A stretch of DNA of 27,903 nucleotides. Origin: Methylobacteriaceae bacterium (GTDB lineage: Bacteria > Pseudomonadota > Alphaproteobacteria > Rhizobiales > Beijerinckiaceae). Positions within the stretch are counted from its first letter, which is position 1, and each line of letters begins with the position of its first letter. The stretch spans positions 1 to 27,903 of the forward strand of contig JAFAPJ010000267.1 of assembly GCA_019247255.1 (NCBI GenBank), in the 5' to 3' direction. The notes under the pieces were generated by a model. It was not told where the DNA came from, searched no databases, and saw nothing but the letters and a program-made list of their open reading frames with translations. Both the position numbers and the translations under genes were made by a program. This document shows positions 8,865 to 17,363 of the stretch, in pieces.

Positions 8865-10064
8865 ATGTCCGATCTCGTCACCCCGCTCCTCGACCGCCGC
8901 AAGCTCGTCACGGGAGCCGTCGGCCTCGCCGCCGCCTCCGCCCTGCCGCGGCCCGCTCTCGCCCAGGGCGCGCCTCTGAAGGTCGGCTTCATGCTGCCCT
9001 ACAGCGGCACCTATGCGAAGCTCGGCCAGTTCATCGACGCGGGCTTCCGCCTCTATGTGGACCAGAAGGGCGGCAAGCTCGGCGGTCGGGCCGTCACCTA
9101 TGTCCAGCTCGACGACGAGTCGAAGCCGGAGAACGGGACGGACAACATGAACCGTCTCGTCAGCCGCGATAAGGTCGACGTCGTGGTCGGCACCGTCCAT
9201 TCGGGCGTCGCGATGGCGATGGTCAAGGTCGCGCGAGACACGAACTCGCTGCTCATCATCCCGAACGCGGGCGCGAACGACGCGACCGGCCCGCTCTGCG
9301 CACCGAACATCTTCCGCACGTCATTCTCCAACTGGCAGCCCAATTTCCCCATGGGGAAGGTCATGTACGACGCGGGCCACCGCAACGTGGCCACCATCAC
9401 CCGGCGCTACGCGGCGGGCGCGGAGCAGATGGGGGGCTTCAAGGAGGGCTTCACGAAGGCCGGCGGCAAGGTCGTCGAGGAGCTGACGCTCCCCTTCCCG
9501 GAGGTCGAGTTCCAGGCGCTCATCACCCGGATCGCCACCTTGAAGCCGGACGCCGTGCATTGCTTCTTCGCGGGCGGCGGGGCCGTGAAGTTCGTCAAGG
9601 ATTACGCCGCGGCGGGGCTCGCGAAGTCGATCCCGCTCTACGGATCGGGCTTCCTGACCGACGGGACGCTCGAGGCGCAGGGCGCGGCCGCCGAGGGCAT
9701 CAAGACGACGCTCCACTACGCGGACGACCTCGACAACCCGGCGAACAAGGCGTTCCTCGCGGCCTTCAAAGCGAAGGTCGGCCAGGAGGGCGACATCTAC
9801 GCGGTGCAGGGCTTCGATTCCGCGGCGCTCCTCGATGTCGGACTGACGGCCGCGGGCGGCGACGTCGCGGCCCGGCCGAAGCTCATCTCCGCCATGGAGG
9901 GCGCGAAGCTCGACTCGCCCCGCGGCCCGCTCTCGTTCAACCGGGCCCACAACCCGATCCAGAACGTCTACCTGCGCGAGGTCAAGAACGGCCGCAACGC
10001 CTATGTCGCGGTCGCGCAGGCCAATGTCGACGACCCGGCCCGGGGCTGCAAGCTCTCGGCCTGA
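8865..10064 (+). CDS. LIV-type ABC importer, periplasmic substrate-binding protein
   Basis: The 399-aa product is a type-I periplasmic binding protein of the HAAT (hydrophobic/branched-chain amino acid) family. It begins with a signal peptide holding a twin-arginine-like motif (DRRKLVTG, residues 10-17), a hydrophobic stretch and a cleavage site near ALA-Q (33/34). The mature part starts LKVGFMLPYSGTYAKLGQ and has the GTVHSGVAMAMVKVARD and IIPNAGAND segments typical of the LivK fold. The chosen ATG has GGGAGG five bases upstream; the frame is open to an earlier GTG at 8802 but that has no ribosome site. Permease and ATPase genes follow. Ligand is not certain: some close relatives bind aromatic acids, so leucine/isoleucine/valine is an inference. 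Confidence 0.88.
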   Translation: MSDLVTPLLDRRKLVTGAVGLAAASALPRPALAQGAPLKVGFMLPYSGTYAKLGQFIDAGFRLYVDQKGGKLGGRAVTYVQLDDESKPENGTDNMNRLVSRDKVDVVVGTVHSGVAMAMVKVARDTNSLLIIPNAGANDATGPLCAPNIFRTSFSNWQPNFPMGKVMYDAGHRNVATITRRYAAGAEQMGGFKEGFTKAGGKVVEELTLPFPEVEFQALITRIATLKPDAVHCFFAGGGAVKFVKDYAAAGLAKSIPLYGSGFLTDGTLEAQGAAAEGIKTTLHYADDLDNPANKAFLAAFKAKVGQEGDIYAVQGFDSAALLDVGLTAAGGDVAARPKLISAMEGAKLDSPRGPLSFNRAHNPIQNVYLREVKNGRNAYVAVAQANVDDPARGCKLSA

Positions 10065-10083
10065 CCGGGTGACGCGGCGCGTC

Positions 10084-10114
10084 GCTCCGGCCGAGACGGC
10101 GCGCGCCCCGGAGC
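10084..10114 (+). other. Intercistronic hairpin between binding protein and permease genes
   Basis: GCTCCGG (10084-10090) and CCGGAGC (10108-10114) form a perfect 7-bp stem around a GC-rich 17-base loop. There is no following T-run, so it is unlikely to be an intrinsic terminator. In the mal and his transport operons, hairpins after the binding-protein gene protect the upstream mRNA and lower permease expression; the same role here is an inference from position. Confidence 0.4.
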
Positions 10115-10122
10115 ACGCCTGA

Positions 10123-10995
10123 ATGGACCTCGTCACCTTCGGCGTGCAGCTTCTCAACGCCGTCCAGTACGGGCTCGTCCTGTTCCTGGTCGCGTCCGGG
10201 CTGACGCTCGTCTTCGGCATCCTCGGCGTCATCAACCTCGCGCACGGCGCCTTCTACATGCTGGGCGCCTACACGGCCTTCTGGCTCGCGGCCGCGACAG
10301 GGAGCTTCTGGATCGCGCTCGTCGGAGGCGTCGCGATCGCCTTCGTGGTCGGCATGCTGATGGAGGACGTCTTCGTCCGCCGTCTCTACGGGCGTGACCA
10401 CCTCGCCCAGGTGCTGCTCTCCTTCGCGCTGATCCTCATCCTCGACGAGGTGCGGCTCCACCTCTTCGGCAAGGACGTGCATTCCGTCGCGCCGCCGGAC
10501 TTCCTCCAGGGCTCGATCCAGCTCACCGACACGCTGTCCTACCCGGTCTACCGGCTCGCCGTGTGCCTGTTCTGCCTCCTCGTGGCGCTGGCGATCTTCG
10601 CGGTCCTGCGCTGGACCAAGATCGGCATGGTGGTGCGGGCCGGGGCCGAGAACCGCGAGATGGTGCGGGCGCTCGGCATCTCCTTCGACCGCGTCAGCCG
10701 CTACGTCTTCGCGGTCGGCATCGCGCTCGCGGCGCTCGCCGGCATCGTGGTCGCGCCGATCTCGACCGTCTATCCCGGCATGGGCGACGGCATGCTGATC
10801 CTGTCCTTCGTGGTCGTGGTGCTCGGCGGCATCGGCTCGGTCGCGGGCGCCGCGATCGGGGCCCTCGCGGTCGGGCTCACCGATACGTTCGGCAAGGTCT
10901 TCTTCCCGGCCTTCTCGTCGGTCTCCGTCTATCTCGTGATGGCCCTGATCCTGCTCTGGCGGCCGAACGGCATCCTCGGCCGGCGGGAGGTCTGA
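10123..10995 (+). CDS. livH: LIV-type ABC importer permease LivH
   Basis: The 290-aa product is an integral membrane permease with about eight hydrophobic segments and the LivH signatures ASGLTLVFGILGVINLAHG (about 25-43) and the ATPase-contact loop RAGAENREMVRALGIS (172-187). It ends with the family's LVMALILLWRPNGILG. It would pair with the downstream LivM-like permease as the heterodimeric membrane channel of the importer. The ATG at 10123 follows the binding-protein gene by 58 bases, a gap holding a hairpin. The TGA is followed after two bases by the livM GTG. All expected features are present and the length is normal for the family. Confidence 0.92.
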   Translation: MDLVTFGVQLLNAVQYGLVLFLVASGLTLVFGILGVINLAHGAFYMLGAYTAFWLAAATGSFWIALVGGVAIAFVVGMLMEDVFVRRLYGRDHLAQVLLSFALILILDEVRLHLFGKDVHSVAPPDFLQGSIQLTDTLSYPVYRLAVCLFCLLVALAIFAVLRWTKIGMVVRAGAENREMVRALGISFDRVSRYVFAVGIALAALAGIVVAPISTVYPGMGDGMLILSFVVVVLGGIGSVAGAAIGALAVGLTDTFGKVFFPAFSSVSVYLVMALILLWRPNGILGRREV

Positions 10996-10997
10996 CG

Positions 10998-12008
10998 GTG
11001 GGCGGGTCGCGACGCGAAGCGGCTCTCGCCGCGCTCACCTTCGTCGCGCTCGCGCTGCTGCCGCTCGCGGCCCCCGCCTATTATCTGCAGTTCGGCGCGA
11101 AGGTGCTGCTCGTCGGGCTCGCCGCGATGGCGCTGAACCTCGTGGTCGGCTTCGGCGGCCTCGTCTCCCTCTGCCACGCGGCCTTCTACGGGCTCGCGGG
11201 CTACACGCTCGCCCTCGTCTCGCCTCGCTACGAGGCTGCCTCGCTATTCTGGACGCTGCCGCTCGCCGTCGGCGCTTCCGCGGTCGCGGCCCTCCTCATC
11301 GGCGCGCTCTCGCTGCGCACGCGCGGCGTCTACTTCATCATGGTGACGCTCGCGTTCGGGCAGATGCTCTTCTACCTCTTCGCCGACACGGACATCGCGG
11401 GCGGGTCGGACGGGTTCTACATCTACACCAGGCCCGAGCTGGCGCTGGGCGGCCTGACCCTCGTCGACCTCGACAAGCCGACCGGCTTCTACCTGACGGC
11501 GCTCGCGACGGTCGCGCTCGCGACGCTGCTTCTCCTGCGCCTCACCCGCTCGCCCTTCGGCCAGGCGCTCGCCGCGGCGCACGAGAACGAGCGGCGGGCC
11601 CGGGCGCTCGGCTTCCCGGTCTACCGCATCCGGCTCGCCGCCTTCACGGTCTCGGGCGCGCTCGCCGGGCTCGCGGGCTATTTCGCGTCCGTTCAGTTCG
11701 GCTACGTCGCGCCCCAGATGCTCGGCTGGCATTTCTCGGCGACGATCCTGGTCATGGTCGTGCTGGGCGGCCTGGGCTCCGTCACGGGTCCGCTCGTCGG
11801 CGCGGCCGCGTTTCTCGGGCTCGAGGAGGTCTTGAAGGCCGCCCTGCCCGATCACTGGGCCCTGGCGCTCGGCACCGTGATCCTCCTCGTCGTGCTGCTG
11901 CTGCCCGGCGGCGTGCGCCAGCTCGCGGACGCGGCGCTCGGCCCGCTCTCCCGCGAGCGGCCGCCCGGAAAGCCGCTCGCGGCCGCGGAGGGCGCGACCG
12001 GTGCCTGA
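10998..12008 (+). CDS. livM: LIV-type ABC importer permease LivM
   Basis: The 336-aa product is the second permease of the importer. It starts with a membrane helix (about residues 9-28), carries the LivM signature MALNLVVGFGGLVSLCHAAFYGLAGY near 40-65, and has the conserved RTRGVYFIMVTLAFGQM segment and the ATPase-contact loop AHENERRARALGFPVYR. The C-terminus runs on with a charged tail (RERPPGKPLAAAEG). The start chosen is the GTG at 10998, two bases after the livH stop, with GGGAGG seven bases upstream; the frame is open much further back, inside livH, but that part is a shadow. The 3' end overlaps livG by eight bases. Confidence 0.92.
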   Translation: MGGSRREAALAALTFVALALLPLAAPAYYLQFGAKVLLVGLAAMALNLVVGFGGLVSLCHAAFYGLAGYTLALVSPRYEAASLFWTLPLAVGASAVAALLIGALSLRTRGVYFIMVTLAFGQMLFYLFADTDIAGGSDGFYIYTRPELALGGLTLVDLDKPTGFYLTALATVALATLLLLRLTRSPFGQALAAAHENERRARALGFPVYRIRLAAFTVSGALAGLAGYFASVQFGYVAPQMLGWHFSATILVMVVLGGLGSVTGPLVGAAAFLGLEEVLKAALPDHWALALGTVILLVVLLLPGGVRQLADAALGPLSRERPPGKPLAAAEGATGA

Positions 12009-12762
12009 GCCGGCGCTCCTCGCCGAGAGCCTGTCGAAACGCTTCGGCGGCCTGCAGGCGGTGGCCGACGTGTCGCTCGCGCTGCGTCCGAGCGAGATCC
12101 ACGCGGTCATCGGGCCGAACGGCGCCGGCAAGTCGACGCTCATCAACCTCCTGTCCGGCGACCTGCGCCCGAGCGCGGGCCTCATCCGGCTGGGAGGCCG
12201 AGACGCGACGTCGCTCAGCCCCGAGGCGCGGGGCCGGGCCGGCCTCGGCCGCTCCTACCAGAAGACCACGATCTTCCCGCGCCGGAGCGCCTTCGCGAAT
12301 GCGCGGCTGGCGGCGCAGGCCCGCTCGCCCCGGGCGCTCGCGCCCTTTCGCTCGGCCGATCGGGACGACGCCGTCAACGCACGGGCCCGGGCGGCGCTCG
12401 CGGAGGCGGGATTGCTCGATCGGGAGGCCGCGATCGCCGGCACGCTCAGTCACGGCGAGCAGCGCCAGCTCGAGATCGCCATGGTGCTCGCGACCGAGCC
12501 CACCGTGATCCTCCTCGACGAGCCGCTCGCCGGCATGGGGCACGGCGAGGCCCAGCGGATGATCGCGCTCATCGGGCGGCTCAAGGCCGGGCGCGCCGTT
12601 CTCCTCGTCGAGCACGACATGGATGCCGTGTTCACCCTGGCGGACGTGCTCACGGTCATGGCCGACGGACGCGTGATCGCGCAGGGCGAGCCCGCAGCGG
12701 TGCGCGCGCATCCCGCGGTCAGGGCCGCCTATCTCGGGCACGAGGCGGACGCCGCCGCGTGA
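12001..12762 (+). CDS. livG: LIV-type ABC importer ATPase LivG
   Basis: The 253-aa product is one of the two cytoplasmic ATPases that drive the importer. Walker A is GPNGAGKST (38-46). The signature is LSHGEQRQLEIAM, Walker B is VILLDEPLAGM, and the switch histidine lies in LLVEHDMD. The LSHGEQ form and the stretch after Walker B identify LivG over LivF. The GTG at 12001 overlaps the livM stop by eight bases. The stop overlaps the livF GTG (GTGA), so the two ATPases are probably made in equal amounts by coupled translation. Confidence 0.92.
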   Translation: MPEPALLAESLSKRFGGLQAVADVSLALRPSEIHAVIGPNGAGKSTLINLLSGDLRPSAGLIRLGGRDATSLSPEARGRAGLGRSYQKTTIFPRRSAFANARLAAQARSPRALAPFRSADRDDAVNARARAALAEAGLLDREAAIAGTLSHGEQRQLEIAMVLATEPTVILLDEPLAGMGHGEAQRMIALIGRLKAGRAVLLVEHDMDAVFTLADVLTVMADGRVIAQGEPAAVRAHPAVRAAYLGHEADAAA

Positions 12763-13469
12763 CGGCTCTGCTGGCGACCGAGCGGCTCGAGGCCTTCTAC
12801 GGCGCGAGCCAGATCCTGCACGGGATCGACCTTGCGATCGCCCCGGGCGAGACGGTCGCGCTCGTCGGCCGCAACGGCATGGGCAAGACGACCTTGCTGC
12901 GCTCCCTCATGGGCCTCGTCCCGACGCGGCGGGGCCGGGTTGCCTGGCGCGGGCGCGACATCGTCGCTGCGAAGCCCGAAGACATGGCGCGGGCCGGAAT
13001 CGCCTTCGTGCCCGAGGGCCGTGGCATCTTCGGCTCGCTCGACGTCGTCGAGAACCTCGTCATGGCGGCGCGGCCCCGGCGCGACGGGCGGCCCGGCTGG
13101 AACCTGGAGCGCGTCTTCGCGCTCTTCCCACGCCTGCGGGAACGGCGTCGCAACGGCGGCCACCAGCTCTCGGGCGGCGAGCAGCAGATGCTGACGATCG
13201 GCCGCGCGCTGATGACGAACCCGGACCTCGTCCTCGTCGACGAGGCGACGGAGGGGCTCGCCCCCATGGTCGCCCAGGCGATCTGGCGCACGCTCGCGGC
13301 GATCCGCCAGGACGGGATCGCGACGCTCGTGGTCGACAAGGATGTCGCCAGCCTCTCCGGCTTCGCGGACCGTATCCTCATCATGGTGAAGGGCGAGATC
13401 GTCTGGTCCGGAACGCCCGCCGCGCTCCGGGCGGAGCCCGCGATCCTCGACCGACATCTCGGCGTCTGA
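12759..13469 (+). CDS. livF: LIV-type ABC importer ATPase LivF
   Basis: The 236-aa product is the second ATPase. Walker A is GRNGMGKTT (37-45), the Q-loop region is followed by the LivF hallmark IAFVPEGRGIFGSLDVVENL, the signature is LSGGEQQML, and Walker B is LVLVDEATEGLAP. After Walker B it reads LVVDKDVASLSGFADRILIM, where common LivF proteins read VEQN; VDK-type variants form a recognisable subgroup and may point to a ligand other than branched-chain amino acids, though this is inference. It ends the importer operon. The next gene begins about 97 bases on, with its own possible promoter and no terminator I can see. Confidence 0.91.
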   Translation: MTALLATERLEAFYGASQILHGIDLAIAPGETVALVGRNGMGKTTLLRSLMGLVPTRRGRVAWRGRDIVAAKPEDMARAGIAFVPEGRGIFGSLDVVENLVMAARPRRDGRPGWNLERVFALFPRLRERRRNGGHQLSGGEQQMLTIGRALMTNPDLVLVDEATEGLAPMVAQAIWRTLAAIRQDGIATLVVDKDVASLSGFADRILIMVKGEIVWSGTPAALRAEPAILDRHLGV

Positions 13470-13513
13470 CCGACCAGGGCCGAAGCCGATGCCCGCCGTG
13501 ACGTTCGCTCGTC

Positions 13514-13541
13514 TTGGCGCAGGGATGCCGGAGCGGATAGG
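13514..13541 (+). promoter_or_regulatory. Possible promoter of thrC operon
   Basis: TTGGCG (13514-13519), a 16-base spacer, then GATAGG (13536-13541) in the livF-thrC gap. Only three or four positions of each hexamer match the sigma-70 consensus. The placement, about 25 bases before the preferred thrC GTG at 13567, fits a short leader and argues against the upstream ATG at 13489. Confidence 0.3.
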
Positions 13542-13566
13542 GTCCGCCCGCAATCCGGAACGAGAC

Positions 13567-14982
13567 GTGCTCCACATCTCCACGCGCGGCGACGCGCCGG
13601 CCCTCTCCTTCACCGACGCGATGCTGGCCGGCCTCGCCCGGGACGGCGGGCTCTACCTGCCCGAGGCCTGGCCGAGCCTCGACGACGAGACGATCGCCAG
13701 CCTGGCGGGCCGTCCCTACGGGCAAGCGGCCGAGACGGTCCTGGCGCCCCTCCTCGGGCCCGAGATCGCGGCGGACGCGCTGCGGACCGCGCTCCGGGAC
13801 GCCTATGCGGGCTTCCGCCATCCCGCGACCTGCCCGCTCGTGCAGATCGGCGACAATCTCTTCGTCCAGGAGCTGTTTCACGGGCCGACGCTCGCCTTCA
13901 AGGACGTCGCCATGCAGCTGCTCGGCCGGCTCATGGACGACGCGCTCGCGGCCCGCGGGCGGCGTGCGACGATCGTCGGGGCGACCTCGGGCGATACGGG
14001 CAGCGCCGCGGTCGCGGCCTTCGCGGGCTCGCCCCGGGTCGACCTCTTCATCCTGTACCCGCACGGGCGCGTCTCGGAGGTACAGCGCCGCCAGATGACG
14101 AGCGTCGCGGCGGCGAACGTCCACACGATCGCGATCGAGGGCACGTTCGACGACGCCCAGGCGATGGTGAAGGCGCTCTTCGGCGAGGCCCGCTTCCGGG
14201 AGGAGCTGCAGCTCTCCGGCATCAACTCGATCAACTGGGCGCGGGTCGCGGCGCAATCCGTCTACTACGTCACGGCGGCGGTCGCGCTCGGCGCGCCGGC
14301 GCGCCCCATCTCCTTCGCGGTCCCGACCGGGAATTTCGGCGACATCCTGGCGGGCTACGTCGCGAAGCGCATGGGGCTGCCGGTCGAGCGCCTCGTCATC
14401 GGGACGAACGCGAACGACATCCTGGCCAGGACGCTCGAGACGGGTCGCTACGAGGTCCGCGGCGTCGTGCCGACCACGTCGCCCTCCATGGACATCCAGG
14501 TCTCGTCGAACTTCGAGCGGCTGCTCTTCGAGGCGAGCGGTCGCGACGCGGGTGAGCTGCGGCGGCTGATGGCCGGGCTCGCGCAATCGGGCGCCTTCAC
14601 GGTTCCGGACGGGGCGCTCGCCGCCATTCGCGACGAGTTCGACGCCGTCGCGGTGCCCGAGGACGAGGTGGCGGACGAGATGCGCCGGACTTGGGACAGC
14701 GCGGGCTATCTCCTCGACCCGCACACGGCGATCGGGGTCCGGGCGGCGCGCCGCCGCCTCGCGGAGGATCCGGCGACGCCGGTCGTCGCGCTCGCGACCG
14801 CGCACCCCGCCAAGTTTCCCGACGCCGTGCAGGCCGCGACCGGGCAGCACCCGGCCCTGCCGCCTCACCTCGCGGACCTGATGAAGCGGCCCGAACGCGT
14901 GAGCGTGCTGCCGAACGACCTCGCGGCGGTCGAGGGCTTCATCCGGCGCGAAGCGCGGGCGGTGACGGGGCAGGCCGCTTGA
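13567..14982 (+). CDS. thrC: Threonine synthase
   Basis: Threonine synthase converts O-phosphohomoserine to threonine with pyridoxal phosphate, the last step of threonine synthesis. From the GTG at 13567 the protein is 471 aa and starts VLHISTRGDAPALSF, the usual start of alphaproteobacterial ThrC. The PLP lysine is K112 in HGPTLAFKD; ATSGDTGSAA binds the substrate phosphate/PLP, and SINWARVAAQSVYY and PTGNFGDILAGY are further family motifs. The frame is open to an ATG at 13489, but the extra 26 residues (ending IGSARNPERD) are atypical and would cover the likely promoter. The stop overlaps the TTG of the peptidase gene. Confidence 0.94.
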   Translation: MLHISTRGDAPALSFTDAMLAGLARDGGLYLPEAWPSLDDETIASLAGRPYGQAAETVLAPLLGPEIAADALRTALRDAYAGFRHPATCPLVQIGDNLFVQELFHGPTLAFKDVAMQLLGRLMDDALAARGRRATIVGATSGDTGSAAVAAFAGSPRVDLFILYPHGRVSEVQRRQMTSVAAANVHTIAIEGTFDDAQAMVKALFGEARFREELQLSGINSINWARVAAQSVYYVTAAVALGAPARPISFAVPTGNFGDILAGYVAKRMGLPVERLVIGTNANDILARTLETGRYEVRGVVPTTSPSMDIQVSSNFERLLFEASGRDAGELRRLMAGLAQSGAFTVPDGALAAIRDEFDAVAVPEDEVADEMRRTWDSAGYLLDPHTAIGVRAARRRLAEDPATPVVALATAHPAKFPDAVQAATGQHPALPPHLADLMKRPERVSVLPNDLAAVEGFIRREARAVTGQAA

Positions 14983-16250
14983 GCGCGCGCCAGGACATCG
15001 CGATCGAGCGCCTGCCGAACGGGCTCACGGTCGCGACGGAGACGATCCCGGGCGTCGAGACCGCGACGGTCGGGGTCTGGGTCGCGACGGGCTCGCGACA
15101 CGAGCGCGAGGACGAGCACGGGCTGTCGCACCTTCTCGAGCACATGGCCTTCAAGGGCACGGAGCGACGCAGCGCGCGCCGGATCGCGGAGGACGTGGAG
15201 AATGTCGGGGGCGAGATCAACGCCGCGACCTCGACCGAATTCACAAGCTACTCGGCCCGCATGCTCGGGGCGGACGTCGATCTCGCGATCGATGTCCTCG
15301 GCGACATCCTGACGAGCTCGGCCTTCGATTCGGACGAGCTGGCGCGCGAGCGCAACGTCATCCTCCAGGAATACGCATCCGTCGAGGATTCGCCCGACGA
15401 CGTCGTGACGGATGCCTTCATGGAGACGGCCTTTGCCGGACAGGCGCTCGGCCGCCCGATCCTCGGGCGCCCCGAGACGATCGCGCGGCTCGACGGCGAC
15501 GCGATCCGAGCCTTCGTGGCGCGCGAGTACGTGCCGGGCCGTATGGTGCTCGCGGCCGCGGGTGCGATCGACCACGCGAGCGTCGTCGCGGCCGCCGAGA
15601 CTGCGCTTGGCGCTCTCCCGTCGCGGGACGCGCCGCCGCACGCGGACGGCGCCTATGTGGGGGGCGAGCGACGCATGCGCCGCAAGCTCGAACAGGCCAA
15701 CGTGATGCTCGGCCTGCCCGGCGTCTCGTTCCGCGACCCCGCCTATTTCGCGACGCATCTCTTCGCGCAGGCGCTCGGCGGCGGGCTGACATCCCGGCTC
15801 TGGCAGGAGGTGCGTGAAACCCGGGGACTCGCGTATTCGGTCGACGCCTTCCACTGGCCGTTCACGGATTGCGGCCTGTTCGGCATCGGCGCCGGGACCT
15901 CGCCCGGCGACCTGTCCCAGTTCCTCGACGTCGCGCTCGCGACGACCCGGGAAGCGGCGGCCCGGATGGAGGCGGACGAGCTCGCCCGAGCGAAAGCCCA
16001 GCTCAAGGTCTCGATGATGGCCGCGCTCGAGACGCCGGGCGGCCGCATCGAGCGCGCGGCGCGCCAGCTTCTCGCCTGGGGCCGCGTCATTCCGCCGGAG
16101 GACACGCTGCGCCACATCGAGGCCGTGACGCTCGACGAGGTGCGGGCCGCGGGCGCGACCGCGCTCGCCGGGCCGCCGACCCTCGCCGCGATCGGGCCGA
16201 TCCGCGCGCTCCCGCCCCTCGCGGCCATCAGCGAGAGGCTCGCCGCGTGA
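14979..16250 (+). CDS. M16 family zinc peptidase (mitochondrial-processing-peptidase-like)
   Basis: The 423-aa product is an M16B metallopeptidase related to mitochondrial processing peptidase beta and to bacterial PqqL/YmxG. The inverted zinc motif H-x-x-E-H is HLLEH at 51-55, with the third ligand glutamate in ERNVILQEY (E131), so it is expected to be active. The C-terminal half carries the R/Y substrate-binding region GLTSRLWQEVRETRGLAYSVDAF. The start is a TTG that overlaps the thrC stop (TTGA); no ATG is available nearby. No signal peptide is seen, so it is probably cytosolic. Pairing with thrC is common in Rhizobiales. Physiological substrates are unknown. Its stop overlaps the next gene's GTG. 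Confidence 0.9.
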   Translation: MSARQDIAIERLPNGLTVATETIPGVETATVGVWVATGSRHEREDEHGLSHLLEHMAFKGTERRSARRIAEDVENVGGEINAATSTEFTSYSARMLGADVDLAIDVLGDILTSSAFDSDELARERNVILQEYASVEDSPDDVVTDAFMETAFAGQALGRPILGRPETIARLDGDAIRAFVAREYVPGRMVLAAAGAIDHASVVAAAETALGALPSRDAPPHADGAYVGGERRMRRKLEQANVMLGLPGVSFRDPAYFATHLFAQALGGGLTSRLWQEVRETRGLAYSVDAFHWPFTDCGLFGIGAGTSPGDLSQFLDVALATTREAAARMEADELARAKAQLKVSMMAALETPGGRIERAARQLLAWGRVIPPEDTLRHIEAVTLDEVRAAGATALAGPPTLAAIGPIRALPPLAAISERLAA

Positions 16251-17263
16251 GGTTCGCCCGGTTCGTGGCCGCGCTCGCCGCGCTTCTCTGGGCCGGCGCG
16301 GCGGCGGCCCAGACGCCCTACACCGATCTCGGGCTCCTCATCTCCTCCAAGCGCTACCGCTACGGCTACGCCTATGCGCCCGCGATCGTGCGCGAGGGCG
16401 GCGTCACCCACATGCTCTATTGCAGCTACGGGCGGCCGGGGATCTGGGACTTCATCCGCTACGCGCGCTCGACGGATGGCGGCCGGAGCTGGAGCGACCC
16501 CGTGGTGGCCGTGGAGGGTTCCGACGAGGTCGGGGAACGCGCCGCCTGCGATCCGTCCGTCGTGCGCTACCAGGCGCCGGACGACGACCGGCCGTACTGG
16601 TATCTCTTCTATTCAGGCAACGCGAAGGACATCGGCACCGCCATCTTCCTGGCGCGCGCGGACGAGGTCACGGGCCCCTACGCCAAGTGGACCCGCCGCG
16701 GCACCTGGGAGGTCGACGCGGCCGATCCCGCCGCGATCATGCAGCCGGGACGCCCGAAGCCCGACAATACGGGCTTCTACGGCGCCGGCCAGCAAAGCGT
16801 TGTCGTGTCCGGGCGCTCGCTCTGGATGTGGTACACGGACGACACTGGCTGTGCGGCCGCCTGCCCGAAGGTCCTCGTCACGCGCGGCCGCGAGCCGACC
16901 CGCCTGCCGCCCGGGGCGGCGACGGACGTCCAGGGGCTCTGGTCGGTCGATGTGAAGCAGGATCCGCTCGGAGGTTTCGCCCTCGTCGGGATCGCGCAGG
17001 CGCACGAGGCAGGGTCCGCCCTCGTCGCCCGCCACTCGGCCGACGGCTTCGGCTGGGATGGTCCGCGCGTTCTCTGCGGCGAGGGCTGCCTCGATCGCTA
17101 TGCCCATAACGCGGGCCTCTCCGGCGACGCCACGGGTGCGCTCACGGATGGTCCCGCGCTGGTGGTCTATGGCGGGCCGCTCGACCGCGACCGGCGCTGC
17201 GGCACCTGCTGGGGGCGCTGGGACCTGTTCGGCGGCCTCGTGCCGCCGACGGCCCTGCGCTGA
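16247..17263 (+). CDS. Secreted five-blade beta-propeller-like protein, glycosidase-superfamily type, function unknown
   Basis: The 338-aa product starts at a GTG overlapping the peptidase stop (GTGA) and has a clean signal peptide ([21 protein letters not shown], cleavage near 21). The mature part resembles the beta-propeller fold of glycoside hydrolase families 43/32 and sialidases: a first blade [20 protein letters not shown], an Asp-box (STDGGRSW, 75-82), DPSVVRY at 102-108, and YGAGQQSVV (178-186) like the GH43 'GxGxxS' segment. Eight cysteines occur as C59, C101, CAAAC (202/206), CGEGC (277/281) and CGTC (318/321), which suggests disulfides after export. I cannot name a substrate, and catalytic residues are not certain, so it may be a non-enzymatic sugar-binding propeller. 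Confidence 0.7.
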   Translation: MRFARFVAALAALLWAGAAAAQTPYTDLGLLISSKRYRYGYAYAPAIVREGGVTHMLYCSYGRPGIWDFIRYARSTDGGRSWSDPVVAVEGSDEVGERAACDPSVVRYQAPDDDRPYWYLFYSGNAKDIGTAIFLARADEVTGPYAKWTRRGTWEVDAADPAAIMQPGRPKPDNTGFYGAGQQSVVVSGRSLWMWYTDDTGCAAACPKVLVTRGREPTRLPPGAATDVQGLWSVDVKQDPLGGFALVGIAQAHEAGSALVARHSADGFGWDGPRVLCGEGCLDRYAHNAGLSGDATGALTDGPALVVYGGPLDRDRRCGTCWGRWDLFGGLVPPTALR

Positions 17264-17363
17264 GCGCCCTCCTTTCAGCCGCATTGTCGGGCGAACGAGC
17301 CCGGCCGCGCCGGCGCTCCTTCACCGGCTTCGGCCCTCCCACGCCTTGCCGGGCAGCTTGGCC
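17264..17363 (+). promoter_or_regulatory. Gap before the cyclic-di-GMP gene, weak hairpin
   Basis: This 100-base gap breaks the chain of overlapping genes that precedes it, so the next gene probably has its own promoter. CGGGC (17288-17292) and GCCCG (17299-17303) can pair around GAACGA. The stem is short and lacks a T-run. I see no convincing promoter hexamers. Confidence 0.25.

Noticed and set aside
13489..13566. ATG at 13489 as the thrC start
   Set aside because: The extra 26 residues do not resemble ThrC N-termini and would cover the likely promoter; GTG at 13567 gives the family's usual start.
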